This document shows positions 56,206 through 63,284 of a DNA stretch of 64,000 nt, in pieces; within the stretch, counting starts at the first letter, position 1; each line of letters starts with the position of its first letter. The DNA lies in contig NZ_JALEGV010000014.1 of the NCBI RefSeq assembly GCF_022763245.1, positions 310,001-374,000 of the forward strand. Reading direction: 5' to 3'. Origin of the DNA: Oricola sp. Its GTDB lineage: Bacteria; Pseudomonadota; Alphaproteobacteria; Rhizobiales; Rhizobiaceae. Below the pieces are notes generated by a model. It was given only the letters and a program-made list of their open reading frames with translations, was not told where the DNA came from and did no database searches. The translations under genes and the position numbers were made by a program.

Positions 56206-56460
56206 ATGCAGGTTCTCGTCAGGGACAACAATGTCGACCAGGCGCTCCGCGTCCTGAAGAAAAAGCTGCAGCGCGAAGGCATGTTCCGGGAAATGAAGGC
56301 CCGGCGTTCCTATGAAAAGCCGTCCGAAAAACGGGCGCGCGAGAAGCAGGAAGCCATTCGCCGCAGCCGCAAGGCGGCGCGCAAGCTGGCGCAGCGCGAG
56401 GGATTGCTGCCCGGCCCGAAACGCAAACCGCGTCCGGTGGCTGCGCGCCCCGCACGCTAA
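56206..56460 (+). CDS. rpsU: 30S ribosomal protein S21
   Basis: An 84-residue bS21. The N-terminus [20 protein letters not shown] and the following [20 protein letters not shown] match the family, with the long basic C-terminal tail usual in alphaproteobacteria. It helps mRNA recognition at the 30S platform near the anti-Shine-Dalgarno region. A ribosome site AAGGA lies 9 nt upstream. Two copies of rpsU are common in rhizobia; this one lies in the cold-shock-linked cluster. Confidence 0.96.
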   Translation: MQVLVRDNNVDQALRVLKKKLQREGMFREMKARRSYEKPSEKRAREKQEAIRRSRKAARKLAQREGLLPGPKRKPRPVAARPAR

Positions 56461-56469
56461 GGAGAAACA

Positions 56470-56703
56470 ATGGTGCAATTGACCAAGGACACGCTGTTCA
56501 AGCCTACGCGGTCGGAGACCAAGATGTCCAACACGGACATGGCCGCACGTTCCATCGCCGACAAGGAAGCGGATGCGCGGACCCAGAAGACCGCGCGCCT
56601 GCGTGCGTTGCGGCTCGCGAAGGAAGCCGAAGAGAGCGCGGAGACCCCCGAGGGCAAGCGGGCGAAAGCCGGCAAGGGCCGAGCCCGCCGCATTCGCGGC
56701 TGA
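56470..56703 (+). CDS. Conserved hypothetical basic protein
   Basis: A 77-residue highly charged protein (KDTLFKPTRSETKMSNTDMA near the start; Lys/Ala/Arg-rich tail ending RARRIRG). It resembles short transcriptional-regulator-like proteins seen next to rpsU in rhizobia. It begins 9 bp after rpsU with a GGAGA ribosome site, so it is probably co-transcribed. Function unknown; the basic tail suggests nucleic-acid contact. Confidence 0.78.
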   Translation: MVQLTKDTLFKPTRSETKMSNTDMAARSIADKEADARTQKTARLRALRLAKEAEESAETPEGKRAKAGKGRARRIRG

Positions 56704-56756
56704 CGGCACCGGCCGTTCGCCGCCGACAGTCTCGGGGGCGCGGTCCCGGCGTTTCC

Positions 56757-57572
56757 CTATTTCTGCAACGCCGTGACATCATACGTCCACACCCGAAACG
56801 ACTTCAGCAAATGCTGGCCGAAGGAGTTGATCAGTGGCACGTCGGCAGCGTCTCGGCCGCGCGCCACTACTATCCGTCCGATGCGCGGAATGTTGTTGCG
56901 CGGGTCGAATGTTATCCATTCTCCGCCGAGATAGACCTCCATCCAGGCTGAGAAATCCATCGGATCCAGGATAGGCACTCCGATATCCCCGAGATGCCCG
57001 TTCACATACCGCGCCGGGATATTCATGCAGCGGCAGAACGTGATCGCCAGATGGGCGAAATCGCGGCAAACGCCGACTTTCTCGACATAGGCTTCCTCGG
57101 CGGTGCGTGTCGCCCGTGCGTTCATGTAGTCGAAGGAAAGGTGGTTGTTGACGTAGTCACAGATCGCCTGCACGCGCGCCCAGCCGGGCGGTAAAGTGCC
57201 GAACAAGTCCCACGCCGTTTGACTAAGCTTGTCAGTTTCGCAGTATCGGCTCCCGAGCAGATAAGTCAGACAGTCGTCAGGCAATTCGGCGACCGGAATC
57301 TCCGCCAGATCTGGCCTTACCGGGTCCAACTCGCCCGTATCCTCCACGGTGCCGTCGGCCCAGATCGAAAAGTCGCCCGCGGGCGCGACGAAACGTCGAC
57401 ACCGGTTGCCGAACAGGTCGACATAGGTATGGGTTTCGACAGCCGGCGTCGTCACTATCCGTTGCGGTGCCTGCAGCGTGGCTTCCCGCTCGGGGCGGAT
57501 TTCCATGAGGCAGACCATCGGCGTGGGCTGTTCGCACGTTACAGTTAGATCGTAGCCAAATCGGATGAACAT
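56757..57572 (-). CDS. Transglutaminase-like family protein
   Basis: A 271-residue transglutaminase-like protein. The Cys motif KVGVCRDFAHLAITFCR places the nucleophile at C169, and the aspartate region is WITFDPRNN (D223). The position that is His in DFHAW of most family members is Ser here (DFSAW, S208), so catalysis by the classic triad is doubtful. The N-terminal about 80 residues are the beta-rich domain usual in bacterial proteins of this group. It is the last of four closely spaced minus-strand small genes (58314 to 56757), 3 bp after the DUF1488-like gene. Confidence 0.88.
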   Translation of the reverse strand: MFIRFGYDLTVTCEQPTPMVCLMEIRPEREATLQAPQRIVTTPAVETHTYVDLFGNRCRRFVAPAGDFSIWADGTVEDTGELDPVRPDLAEIPVAELPDDCLTYLLGSRYCETDKLSQTAWDLFGTLPPGWARVQAICDYVNNHLSFDYMNARATRTAEEAYVEKVGVCRDFAHLAITFCRCMNIPARYVNGHLGDIGVPILDPMDFSAWMEVYLGGEWITFDPRNNIPRIGRIVVARGRDAADVPLINSFGQHLLKSFRVWTYDVTALQK

Positions 57573-57575
57573 GGG

Positions 57576-57845
57576 TTAGGACCGCAAATCCTCGTTTGAA
57601 AGAAAATAGGAAGATCGCCCACCCTTCTGGTAGGCGGCTTGCGCTGCGGCATGGATTGCATCGAGGTTCTGGTAAAAGGCGCCGAGATAGTCGGTTTCCC
57701 CTCCGCTGTCCTCAATGCCCGGCGAATAGAACGCGTCGAGTTCTATGCGAAACGACACGGCTTTCGAGCCGTCATGTGCAACAAAGCGCATCTGCTGGCG
57801 CCTGTGATCGAAGTAGCTCATATCATCGAGGAATTTCAGTGCCAT
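57576..57845 (-). CDS. DUF1488-like small protein
   Basis: An 89-residue protein. SYFDHRRQQMRFVAHDGSKA near the start, a middle acidic part and the end GGRSSYFLSNEDLRS resemble the DUF1488 family (short proteins with an FxGxDG-like strand and an RxSYxL end). ATG 57845 is chosen because GGGAG lies 7 nt upstream and the longer reading is arginine-rich shadow. Function unknown. It is in a row with a 41-residue gene upstream and the transglutaminase-like gene downstream. Confidence 0.75.
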   Translation of the reverse strand: MALKFLDDMSYFDHRRQQMRFVAHDGSKAVSFRIELDAFYSPGIEDSGGETDYLGAFYQNLDAIHAAAQAAYQKGGRSSYFLSNEDLRS

Positions 57846-57879
57846 GCTATCTCCCGCCGGATGGTTGCGTTCCCCAATG

Positions 57880-58005
57880 TCACTTTTTTCTACCGGAAGG
57901 TGTGACGGTCTCGATCGGCGTCGTGCTGCCGGAGGCGAGCACGGCTTCCTTCGGCTGTTTGGGCTTCCGGATTTCGCGGTTCCCGCGTTTCTGGCCTTTT
58001 GCCAT
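57880..58005 (-). CDS. Very small conserved protein (41 aa)
   Basis: A 41-residue protein, MAKGQKRGNREIRKPKQPKE followed by an alanine/threonine-rich tail ending SGRKK. It has a strong ribosome site (GAGGAG, 7 nt) and sits 30 bp after the 92-residue gene and 34 bp before the DUF1488-like gene. The N-terminal MAKGQKR-NRE-KKPK pattern recurs in short rhizobial proteins as far as I recall. Function unknown; the basic N-terminus suggests RNA or ribosome contact. Confidence 0.72.
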   Translation of the reverse strand: MAKGQKRGNREIRKPKQPKEAVLASGSTTPIETVTPSGRKK

Positions 58006-58035
58006 GCAATGTCTCCTCGTTCGTTTTCTGATGAA

Positions 58036-58314
58036 TCAATCGACGCCCTTGGTTGCCTGTTCGCGGTCGAGTTCAAGGGCTGCACAAAGTTGCCCGTAGT
58101 CGATCTCGAACCTAACTCGGCTGCATATTCCTGGGCTTGAGAGAGGGAGATAGAGATAGGTGGCGACGCGTTGCCAAACGACCCAGTTCAATCCCTCGAT
58201 GACCTCGTCCATCTCCATCAATTCATAGGAGCCTGCCGCGTGGACATTGCCAGAACCTGTGAGCGAGAAGGGGAATTGAAACCGAACTGTGGAATGGCGT
58301 GTGCGCGTTCGCAT
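58036..58314 (-). CDS. Conserved hypothetical protein
   Basis: A 92-residue protein. The stretch FSLTGSGNVHAAGSYELMEM followed by DEVIEGLNWVVWQRVATYLY has the pattern GSYxLxxxxExIEGLxxxxxxRVAT seen in small alphaproteobacterial hypotheticals. The ATG at 58314 has AGGAG 6 nt upstream. That ribosome site lies inside an inverted repeat (58316-58356) able to sequester it. First gene of the group 58314-56757. Function unknown. Confidence 0.75.
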   Translation of the reverse strand: MRTRTRHSTVRFQFPFSLTGSGNVHAAGSYELMEMDEVIEGLNWVVWQRVATYLYLPLSSPGICSRVRFEIDYGQLCAALELDREQATKGVD

Positions 58315-58423
58315 CGATGCTCCTGCCTTGGCGGGTATCCGCCGTTGGAATGCATCACTGGTCGCCGATGCCGCGCAGGAACTTTCAGCAACGCCGCCCC
58401 ATCCTGATAGAGGCGGCGTTTTT
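58300..58423 (+). ncRNA. Candidate structured small RNA with terminator (or leader of the minus-strand gene)
   Basis: On the plus strand, GATGC-TCC (58316-58323) pairs with GGA-at-GCATC (58348-58356) around an inner hairpin GGCGG-GTAT-CCGCC (58330-58343). A Rho-independent terminator follows: AACGCCGCC / GGCGGCGTT (58390-58420) plus TTTTT. No plus-strand gene lies upstream for 1.6 kb, so a small RNA is a natural explanation; the architecture and the CTCCTGCC segment recall the alphaproteobacterial suhB/ar14 RNA family, from memory. The 5' end is only approximate. The first hairpin can also form in the opposite transcript, where it hides the ribosome site of 58036-58314. Confidence 0.5.
58390..58423 (+). 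terminator. Rho-independent terminator
   Basis: Nine-base-pair perfect stem AACGCCGCC / GGCGGCGTT with a 13-nt loop and a T5 run, plus strand. No T-run is present on the other strand side, so the direction is clear. It probably ends the small RNA candidate starting near 58300. Confidence 0.8.
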
Positions 58424-58474
58424 CGTTTGCGGGGAGCTCACCGTCGCTCCACATTGAGGTTTATTGGTGGCGTC

Positions 58475-58861
58475 CTAGCTGTTGTCGGCGCCTGTAGGCA
58501 CGGGTTGCGCCATGGGCGGCAAGGCATCCATTTTCGCCAGTTGCTTGGCGCAGGCATCTGCGACGCCCAGAATACCCCCATCGATACCGGGAAAGCTCGC
58601 CCAACCGCCTTCCACAATGAGTTGGTCGCGCTCCCAGCTCTTTGTCTTTTTCAACTTGGCGAATTGCGCGACGGCGTCGGGGTCCGCGGCGAACTTGTTG
58701 ACGCAAAACTTTGCGACGACTTGTGTCCGCGCCTCTCGCACGGACGCGCTTGCAGTGCCAGCAGTGACCCAGCCGCCGAAGCTGAAGCCGATAACGGCGA
58801 GCGCGGCAGCCCCGGCCGCCGCGCCGGTGAGCGCGGGGCTTATCCACGAAGGGATTTGCAT
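58475..58861 (-). CDS. Conserved hypothetical membrane-anchored protein
   Basis: A 128-residue protein starting MQIPSWISPALTGAAAGAAA with one N-terminal TM helix (about 8-32), then a soluble domain with two cysteines (FCVNKFAADPDAVAQFAKLK and a later GVADACAKQL). It is probably anchored in the inner membrane facing the periplasm. ATG 58861 is preferred to the upstream in-frame ATG, whose extension is unlike a membrane protein. Similar proteins are found in rhizobia as hypotheticals. Function unknown. Confidence 0.75.
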   Translation of the reverse strand: MQIPSWISPALTGAAAGAAALAVIGFSFGGWVTAGTASASVREARTQVVAKFCVNKFAADPDAVAQFAKLKKTKSWERDQLIVEGGWASFPGIDGGILGVADACAKQLAKMDALPPMAQPVPTGADNS

Positions 58862-59512
58862 TGAATTTCCGATCTCTGAAAATGCACGCAGTATTGCGCG
58901 CTTCGCACAGCTTACACGACGCGCAACACAATGTAAAATTACGTGACCGGCTGGGTACGGTTTTGAAATCATCAAGTTCTTGAGATAGAAGCGGTGTCGC
59001 CGAGACGGCCTGCCGTTGTAAGCGCGCTATCGCCCTTTGCCAGTCGTCGATTTCATGTGCGCGGTATTTCCATTCGCTATTCGCGAACCAATCACCTCGC
59101 CGGTCCTGACATGGTCGTTCTCGTTCCCGTGCCTCGAATTATCAAGATGTTCGAATAGAGTTTGAGGCTTCGGGAGCATGAATGGTGCATATCGACTTGC
59201 AGGATGTTGGCATGAGAGCGCAGACGTCTTAACAACTCCTGTAATATCTTGATGCTCTCGAGTTTCGTAGTCGGCGTCTGGAAGTCCGCCTTGAGGGCGC
59301 AAGGTTGTCCTAGGTCTGACATCGGCACAAAGAAGGCCCCTTCGCCTCCGACCTCTCAGGCCGATGTGCACCCGTTGGACACACCTCCACCGCCTCTCCA
59401 CCCAAACCCTTCTCCCCGCTCGCCTTTCCCGTCCTCCCCGCGCCCATCCGTCCACCGCGCCTGACGGTCCGCCACACTGCCCGCACCTTTTTTGGAAGCG
59501 GAGAGGCATGGC
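58862..59512. other. Intergenic region without a supported gene
   Basis: About 650 bp. The part 59030-59330 is AT-richer and both overlapping minus-strand frames give protein-like pieces (one with LESIKILQELLRRL, another ending TAHMKSTTGKGR), which may be a decayed gene; neither has a convincing ribosome site. Bases 59382-59465 form a pyrimidine-rich (CCTCC/CCCTT) tract just upstream of the next gene. No tRNA, operator pair or terminator was recognised. Confidence 0.4.
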
Positions 59513-60352
59513 ATGGCGTTCGAGTGGGCGCGGGCGATCGAGAAGAACCGGGACGAGCTGATCGGCATCGTCACGACGCTGTTCGTGCTGGCGGGCATTC
59601 GCACCGGCGTGGCGGTGGAGACGCTGCCGCACGCGCTTTATCTGCGCATTCTCGGCGTGCTGCGGCCGGCGGAGGCCGCCGCGCGGCGGCTGATCCTGAT
59701 GGCGGCCTGCATGCTGGTCGTGGTCACCGTGCGGCGCGCCGAAACGCGCGGGGTCCGGCCGGTGCGCGCCGTCGGTTCCGCGCCCGACCCCAAGGCGCCC
59801 GACCCCAAGGCGGCCGACGCGGCGCCGGCGCGGGCGGCGCCGGATGCCGTTGGCGCCGGGCGGATGGAGGCCTGCGCCACGTCTCTCGTCATGCAAAGCG
59901 AGCGCCCGCCCGAGGCCGCCGGTCCCCGGATCAACCCCGGCGACGACGCCCGGGGCGCGGCCGCGCGCGACGCGGCCGAGCGCGCGCGGGGCGGGGCCTT
60001 CATGCTGTTCGATCCGCTCAAGCGCCGTCGCCATCCGTGGCTCGAGCCGGGCGATTTCGCCGAGCCGTGGCTCGACGACGAACCGGCCTTCTATCCATGG
60101 GAGCCGGTCGGCGCGGCGGGGCTTTGCGGGCGGATCAGGGCGCTGGAATGGGCGCTGGAGGACCTGCGGGGCCATGCGCTGCGCCTTGCCCGCTGGCGCG
60201 CGCGGCGCGATCGCGGGGTCTGCCGGCCGCGGCGCTGGCGCGTCATGCGGCCGGGCCGCCCGCCGGGCCTGCCGAAGCGGCCGAAAAAGCCGGTCGAGCG
60301 GGTGTTGCGCGAGTGCCAGGTCCTGGCGCTCGACGCCTGGAACACGTCCTGA
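59513..60352 (+). CDS. Conserved hypothetical membrane protein
   Basis: A 279-residue protein. Two hydrophobic helices (about 18-38 and 58-76) are followed by a long alanine/proline/arginine-rich low-complexity middle (about 85-160, including the doubled PDPKA) and a C-terminal part with aromatic motifs (HPWLEPGDFAEPWLDDEPAF). ATG 59513 follows AGAGG at 6 nt. I do not recognise a family beyond rhizobial hypotheticals. The coding direction is supported by the strong GC3 pattern and start signals. Function unknown. Confidence 0.7.
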   Translation: MAFEWARAIEKNRDELIGIVTTLFVLAGIRTGVAVETLPHALYLRILGVLRPAEAAARRLILMAACMLVVVTVRRAETRGVRPVRAVGSAPDPKAPDPKAADAAPARAAPDAVGAGRMEACATSLVMQSERPPEAAGPRINPGDDARGAAARDAAERARGGAFMLFDPLKRRRHPWLEPGDFAEPWLDDEPAFYPWEPVGAAGLCGRIRALEWALEDLRGHALRLARWRARRDRGVCRPRRWRVMRPGRPPGLPKRPKKPVERVLRECQVLALDAWNTS

Positions 60353-60436
60353 CCGAGCCCCGTTTGCAGCCTTGCTGGAAGCCTTGCCGCCTGGCGCGCC
60401 CGTCCCGAATCCGGGGCGTGGCGGCGCCGGCGCGCG

Positions 60437-60808
60437 TCAGCCGTAGATCTGGCGGATCAGCCCGGTCTTCACCCAGCCGCTGCGGCAGGGTCCGTCATAG
60501 GGCGTCGGTTCCTCGAAGACGATGCCGATGCCGCATGTCTCGTCCTCGCCCTCGATGACGCCGGTCCAGTCGCCCTCGGCGTCGCAGCCGGCGACAACGG
60601 CGCCCTCGGGCAGGGTGGCGATCACGGGATAGGCGTCGCCCGGCCCGGCGCGCAGCTCCGTCCCGTCGCGTTCGACGCGGAAGCCGACGCTGCAGGCGCC
60701 ATGTTCCGGGTCGGCGTCGAGCATGACCGGCCGTCCGGCGGGATCGTCCGCGAGCGCCGGGGCGGACAGAAGCGCGATGGCGATCGCGGGGAGAAGCCGA
60801 GTGCGCAT
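60437..60808 (-). CDS. Secreted SH3-like domain protein
   Basis: A 123-residue exported protein with a signal peptide (about 1-20, cleavage near ALA-DD). The mature part resembles a bacterial SH3 domain (GTELRAGPGDAYPVIATLPE, about 49-68, then GDWTGVIEG and a C-terminal SGWVKTGLI), with four cysteines probably forming disulfides. Such domains bind cell-wall components. It starts 9 bp after the MoxR ATPase stop and is probably co-transcribed with it. Confidence 0.85.
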   Translation of the reverse strand: MRTRLLPAIAIALLSAPALADDPAGRPVMLDADPEHGACSVGFRVERDGTELRAGPGDAYPVIATLPEGAVVAGCDAEGDWTGVIEGEDETCGIGIVFEEPTPYDGPCRSGWVKTGLIRQIYG

Positions 60809-60817
60809 GGCCGGCGC

Positions 60818-61660
60818 CTAGCCGCCGCGCTGGCGGGTGAGGAAGGCCAGCCGTTCGAACAGGTGCACGTCCTGTTCGTTCTTCAACAGCGCGCCATGCA
60901 GTTTCGGCAGGGCGTTCTTCGCGTCGCCGCGCAGCGTCTCCGGCTCGACGTCGTCGGCGACCAGCAGGCGGATCCAGTCGAGCACCTCGGAGGTCGAGGG
61001 CTTTTTCTTCAGCCCGGCGACCTCGCGGATCTCGTAGAACTGGGTCAGCGCGGCGTGGACGAGGTTCTGCTTGATGCCCGGATAGTGGACGTCGACGATC
61101 GCCTTGAGCGTCTGCATGTCCGGGAACTTGATGTAGTGGAAGAAACAGCGGCGCAGGAACGCGTCGGGCAGTTCCTTCTCGTTGTTGGAGGTGATGATGA
61201 CGATCGGCCGGTGTTCCGCGCGCACCGTCTCGCCGGTCTCGTAGACGAAGAACTCCATGCGGTCGAGTTCCTGCAGGAGGTCGTTGGGAAACTCGATGTC
61301 GGCCTTGTCGATCTCGTCGATCAGGAGCACGGTCTTGCGGCCGGCGGTGAACGCCTCCCACAACTTGCCGCGCTTGATGTAGTTGGCGATGTCCTCGAAA
61401 CGCGGGTCGCCCAGCTGCGAATCGCGCAGCCGCGACACGGCGTCGTACTCGTAGAGGCCCTGCTGCGCCTTGGTGGTGGACTTGATGTGCCACTCGATCA
61501 GGTCGAGCCCCAGCGCGGCGGCGACCTGCCTCGCCAGCTCGGTCTTGCCGGTGCCGGGCTCGCCCTTCACCAGCAGCGGCCGCTCCAGCTTGATGGCGGC
61601 ATTGACCGCGACGGTCAGGTCCTTCTCGGCGACATAGGCTTCGGTGCCTTCAAACAGCAT
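60818..61660 (-). CDS. MoxR family AAA+ ATPase
   Basis: A 280-residue AAA ATPase. Walker A is GEPGTGKT at 33-40, Walker B VLLIDEIDKAD at 111-121, sensor-1 IVIITSNNEKELPDAFLRRC near 150-170. MoxR ATPases act as chaperone-like maturation factors, often with von Willebrand A-domain proteins. ATG 61660 (MLFEGTEAYV) has GAGG upstream and fits the family start; ATG 61690 and 61696 in frame are alternatives. A VWA-domain (CoxE-like) partner would be expected nearby but is not in the window. Confidence 0.92.
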   Translation of the reverse strand: MLFEGTEAYVAEKDLTVAVNAAIKLERPLLVKGEPGTGKTELARQVAAALGLDLIEWHIKSTTKAQQGLYEYDAVSRLRDSQLGDPRFEDIANYIKRGKLWEAFTAGRKTVLLIDEIDKADIEFPNDLLQELDRMEFFVYETGETVRAEHRPIVIITSNNEKELPDAFLRRCFFHYIKFPDMQTLKAIVDVHYPGIKQNLVHAALTQFYEIREVAGLKKKPSTSEVLDWIRLLVADDVEPETLRGDAKNALPKLHGALLKNEQDVHLFERLAFLTRQRGG

Positions 61661-61890
61661 GCGCAAATCCTCGATCCTCGCCCTCGTCATAGGCATGCCG
61701 GCTGCCACCGGCAAGCCGGCAATGGTGATTTGGCCTGTCGCGTCTGTGCGCAATCGCACACCGCGCGCAGCCGGCGAATGCTAGGTGAGTTGTGCCGGGG
61801 GAGGGCGCACCCGACTTCCGGTGGTGGGGGGCCTCGCATCGATCCCAGTTGCCCCACGGATCGCGCGCGGGGCCCCTCATCCGACTTCGG

Positions 61891-61915
61891 CCGGCGGCAG
61901 GTTTGCCGCCGCCGG
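61891..61915 (-). terminator. Hairpin downstream of the 3-hydroxybutyryl-CoA dehydrogenase gene
   Basis: A perfect 8-bp stem CCGGCGGC / GCCGCCGG with a 9-nt loop, starting 13 bp after the stop codon. It lacks a U-tract, so it may be a Rho-type or stabilising hairpin. The remaining 61661-61890 has no gene that I can support. Confidence 0.45.
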
Positions 61916-61928
61916 GTCGGCTGTCGCC

Positions 61929-62810
61929 TCAGCGGGTGGGAACCGGCGTCTCGCCGCGGTAGTCGTAGAAGCCGCGGCCCGTCTTGCGGCCGAGCCACCC
62001 CGCCTCCACATATTTCACCAGCAGCGGACAGGGCCGGTATTTCGAATCCGACAGCCCTTCGTGCAGGACCTGCATGATCGCCAGGCAGGTGTCGAGACCG
62101 ATGAAGTCGGCCAGTTCGAGCGGACCCATCGGATGGTTGGCGCCGAGCTTCATCGCCGTGTCGATCGCCTCGACCGACCCGACACCCTCATAGAGGGTGT
62201 AGATCGCCTCGTTGATCATCGGGAGCAGGATGCGGTTGACGATGAAGGCCGGGAAGTCTTCCGACACGGTCGTGGTCTTGCCGAGCGAAGCCACATAGGC
62301 CTTGGACGCTTCGAAGGTCACGTCTTCCGTGGCGATGCCGCGCACCAGTTCCACCAGCTTCATGCGCGGAACCGGGTTCATGAAGTGGATGCCCATGAAG
62401 CGCTCCGGCCGGTCGGTCGAGGCGGCCAGCCGGGTGATCGAGATCGAGGAGGTGTTGGACGCGAGCATCGCCTCGGGCTTCAGGACCGGGCACAATTTCG
62501 AGAAGATCGAGCGCTTGACCTCCTCCTTCTCGCTGGCGGCCTCGATCACGAGGTCGCAATCGGCGAGATCCTCCAGCGTGCCGCATGCCGTGATGCGGGC
62601 GCCGGCTGCGTCGGCGTCGGCGGCGTCCATCTTGCCACCGGAGACGGCGCGGGCCATCGCCTCCACGATCTTCGCCTTGCCGGCTTCGGCGTTTTCCAGC
62701 GCGATGTCGTTCAGCTTGACGTCATAGCCGGCCGTCGCGCTGACTTGTGCGATGCCACAGCCCATTTGCCCGGCGCCGATGACGCCAATCGTCCTGATGT
62801 TTCCCGTCAT
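61929..62810 (-). CDS. 3-hydroxybutyryl-CoA dehydrogenase
   Basis: A 293-residue 3-hydroxyacyl-CoA dehydrogenase of the Hbd/PaaH type. The NAD-binding motif is GVIGAGQMGCGIAQVSATAG (about 9-28), and the catalytic region has ASNTSSISITRLA (about 116-128) and HFMNPVPRMKLVE (about 142-154), where the His is the general base and E is in LVE. It oxidises (S)-3-hydroxybutyryl-CoA to acetoacetyl-CoA, or the reverse, in butyrate/PHB-type metabolism. In many rhizobia it follows etfAB; those genes are not in this window. Ribosome site GGGAAAG precedes the ATG. Confidence 0.93.
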   Translation of the reverse strand: MTGNIRTIGVIGAGQMGCGIAQVSATAGYDVKLNDIALENAEAGKAKIVEAMARAVSGGKMDAADADAAGARITACGTLEDLADCDLVIEAASEKEEVKRSIFSKLCPVLKPEAMLASNTSSISITRLAASTDRPERFMGIHFMNPVPRMKLVELVRGIATEDVTFEASKAYVASLGKTTTVSEDFPAFIVNRILLPMINEAIYTLYEGVGSVEAIDTAMKLGANHPMGPLELADFIGLDTCLAIMQVLHEGLSDSKYRPCPLLVKYVEAGWLGRKTGRGFYDYRGETPVPTR

Positions 62811-62905
62811 TGTCTTTCCCGCTGGTTGAGCGCCGCTTTTTTGAGCATCTTGCGATTGCTGCGCTGCAATGTAAACCGGGAATATTGCGGGCCCGCCGAA
62901 GGACG

Positions 62906-63274
62906 TCAGGGGGCCGGTTCGAGGCCGAGCTTGCGGCGCAGCCGGCGGGTCAGCCCGCTTGCGACGATGCGATGGCTCTCGGCCAGGTACTCCTTCAGCG
63001 CCTCGTCATCCATGGTCGCATCGGTCTGCCGCTGGATCCAGGTCATCCCGCGCGAGGCGAGATACGGCGCCGGGCGCAGGCCCGGCTGCTCCTTCAGGAT
63101 GTCGAAGGCCAGTCCGGAAACCTTGAACGTCACGCCCAGCGTGTCGCCGTCGCTCCAGCCGGCGATGGCGAAGACCTTGCCGCCGACCTTCCAGACATGC
63201 GCCCCGCCCCATTGCACCACGTGAGTGGTTGCCGGCAGCGTGGCGCAGAAGGCGTTGTATGCGTCGAGCTGCAT
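62906..63274 (-). CDS. MmcQ/YjbR family DNA-binding-like protein
   Basis: A 122-residue YjbR/MmcQ protein (MQLDAYNAFCATLPATTHVV, VWKVGGKVFAIAG, then the helix TDATMDDEALKEYLAESHRI). The fold is CyaY-like or a double-wing; some members bind DNA but function is mostly unknown. ATG 63274 is chosen as the family start; the longer frame adds a serine-rich extension that belongs to the upstream gene's 3' end. It lies 10 bp after the L,D-transpeptidase gene. Confidence 0.88.
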   Translation of the reverse strand: MQLDAYNAFCATLPATTHVVQWGGAHVWKVGGKVFAIAGWSDGDTLGVTFKVSGLAFDILKEQPGLRPAPYLASRGMTWIQRQTDATMDDEALKEYLAESHRIVASGLTRRLRRKLGLEPAP

Positions 63275-63284
63275 CGAGGTCGCG

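Noticed and set aside
58171-58407. A 78-codon plus-strand frame through the structured RNA element
   Set aside because: It has no ribosome site, runs antisense to a better gene and into the terminator stem.
59768-59815. Short tandem repeat (PDPKA doubled) as a possible CRISPR or VNTR
   Set aside because: Only two copies of about 15 bp in a low-complexity coding stretch; no spacers and no cas genes anywhere in the window.
61661-61928. GC-rich gap with repeated CCGACTTC-type words as a possible repetitive extragenic element
   Set aside because: The two words are short and imperfect; apart from the hairpin at 61891-61915 there is no repeat structure I can support.
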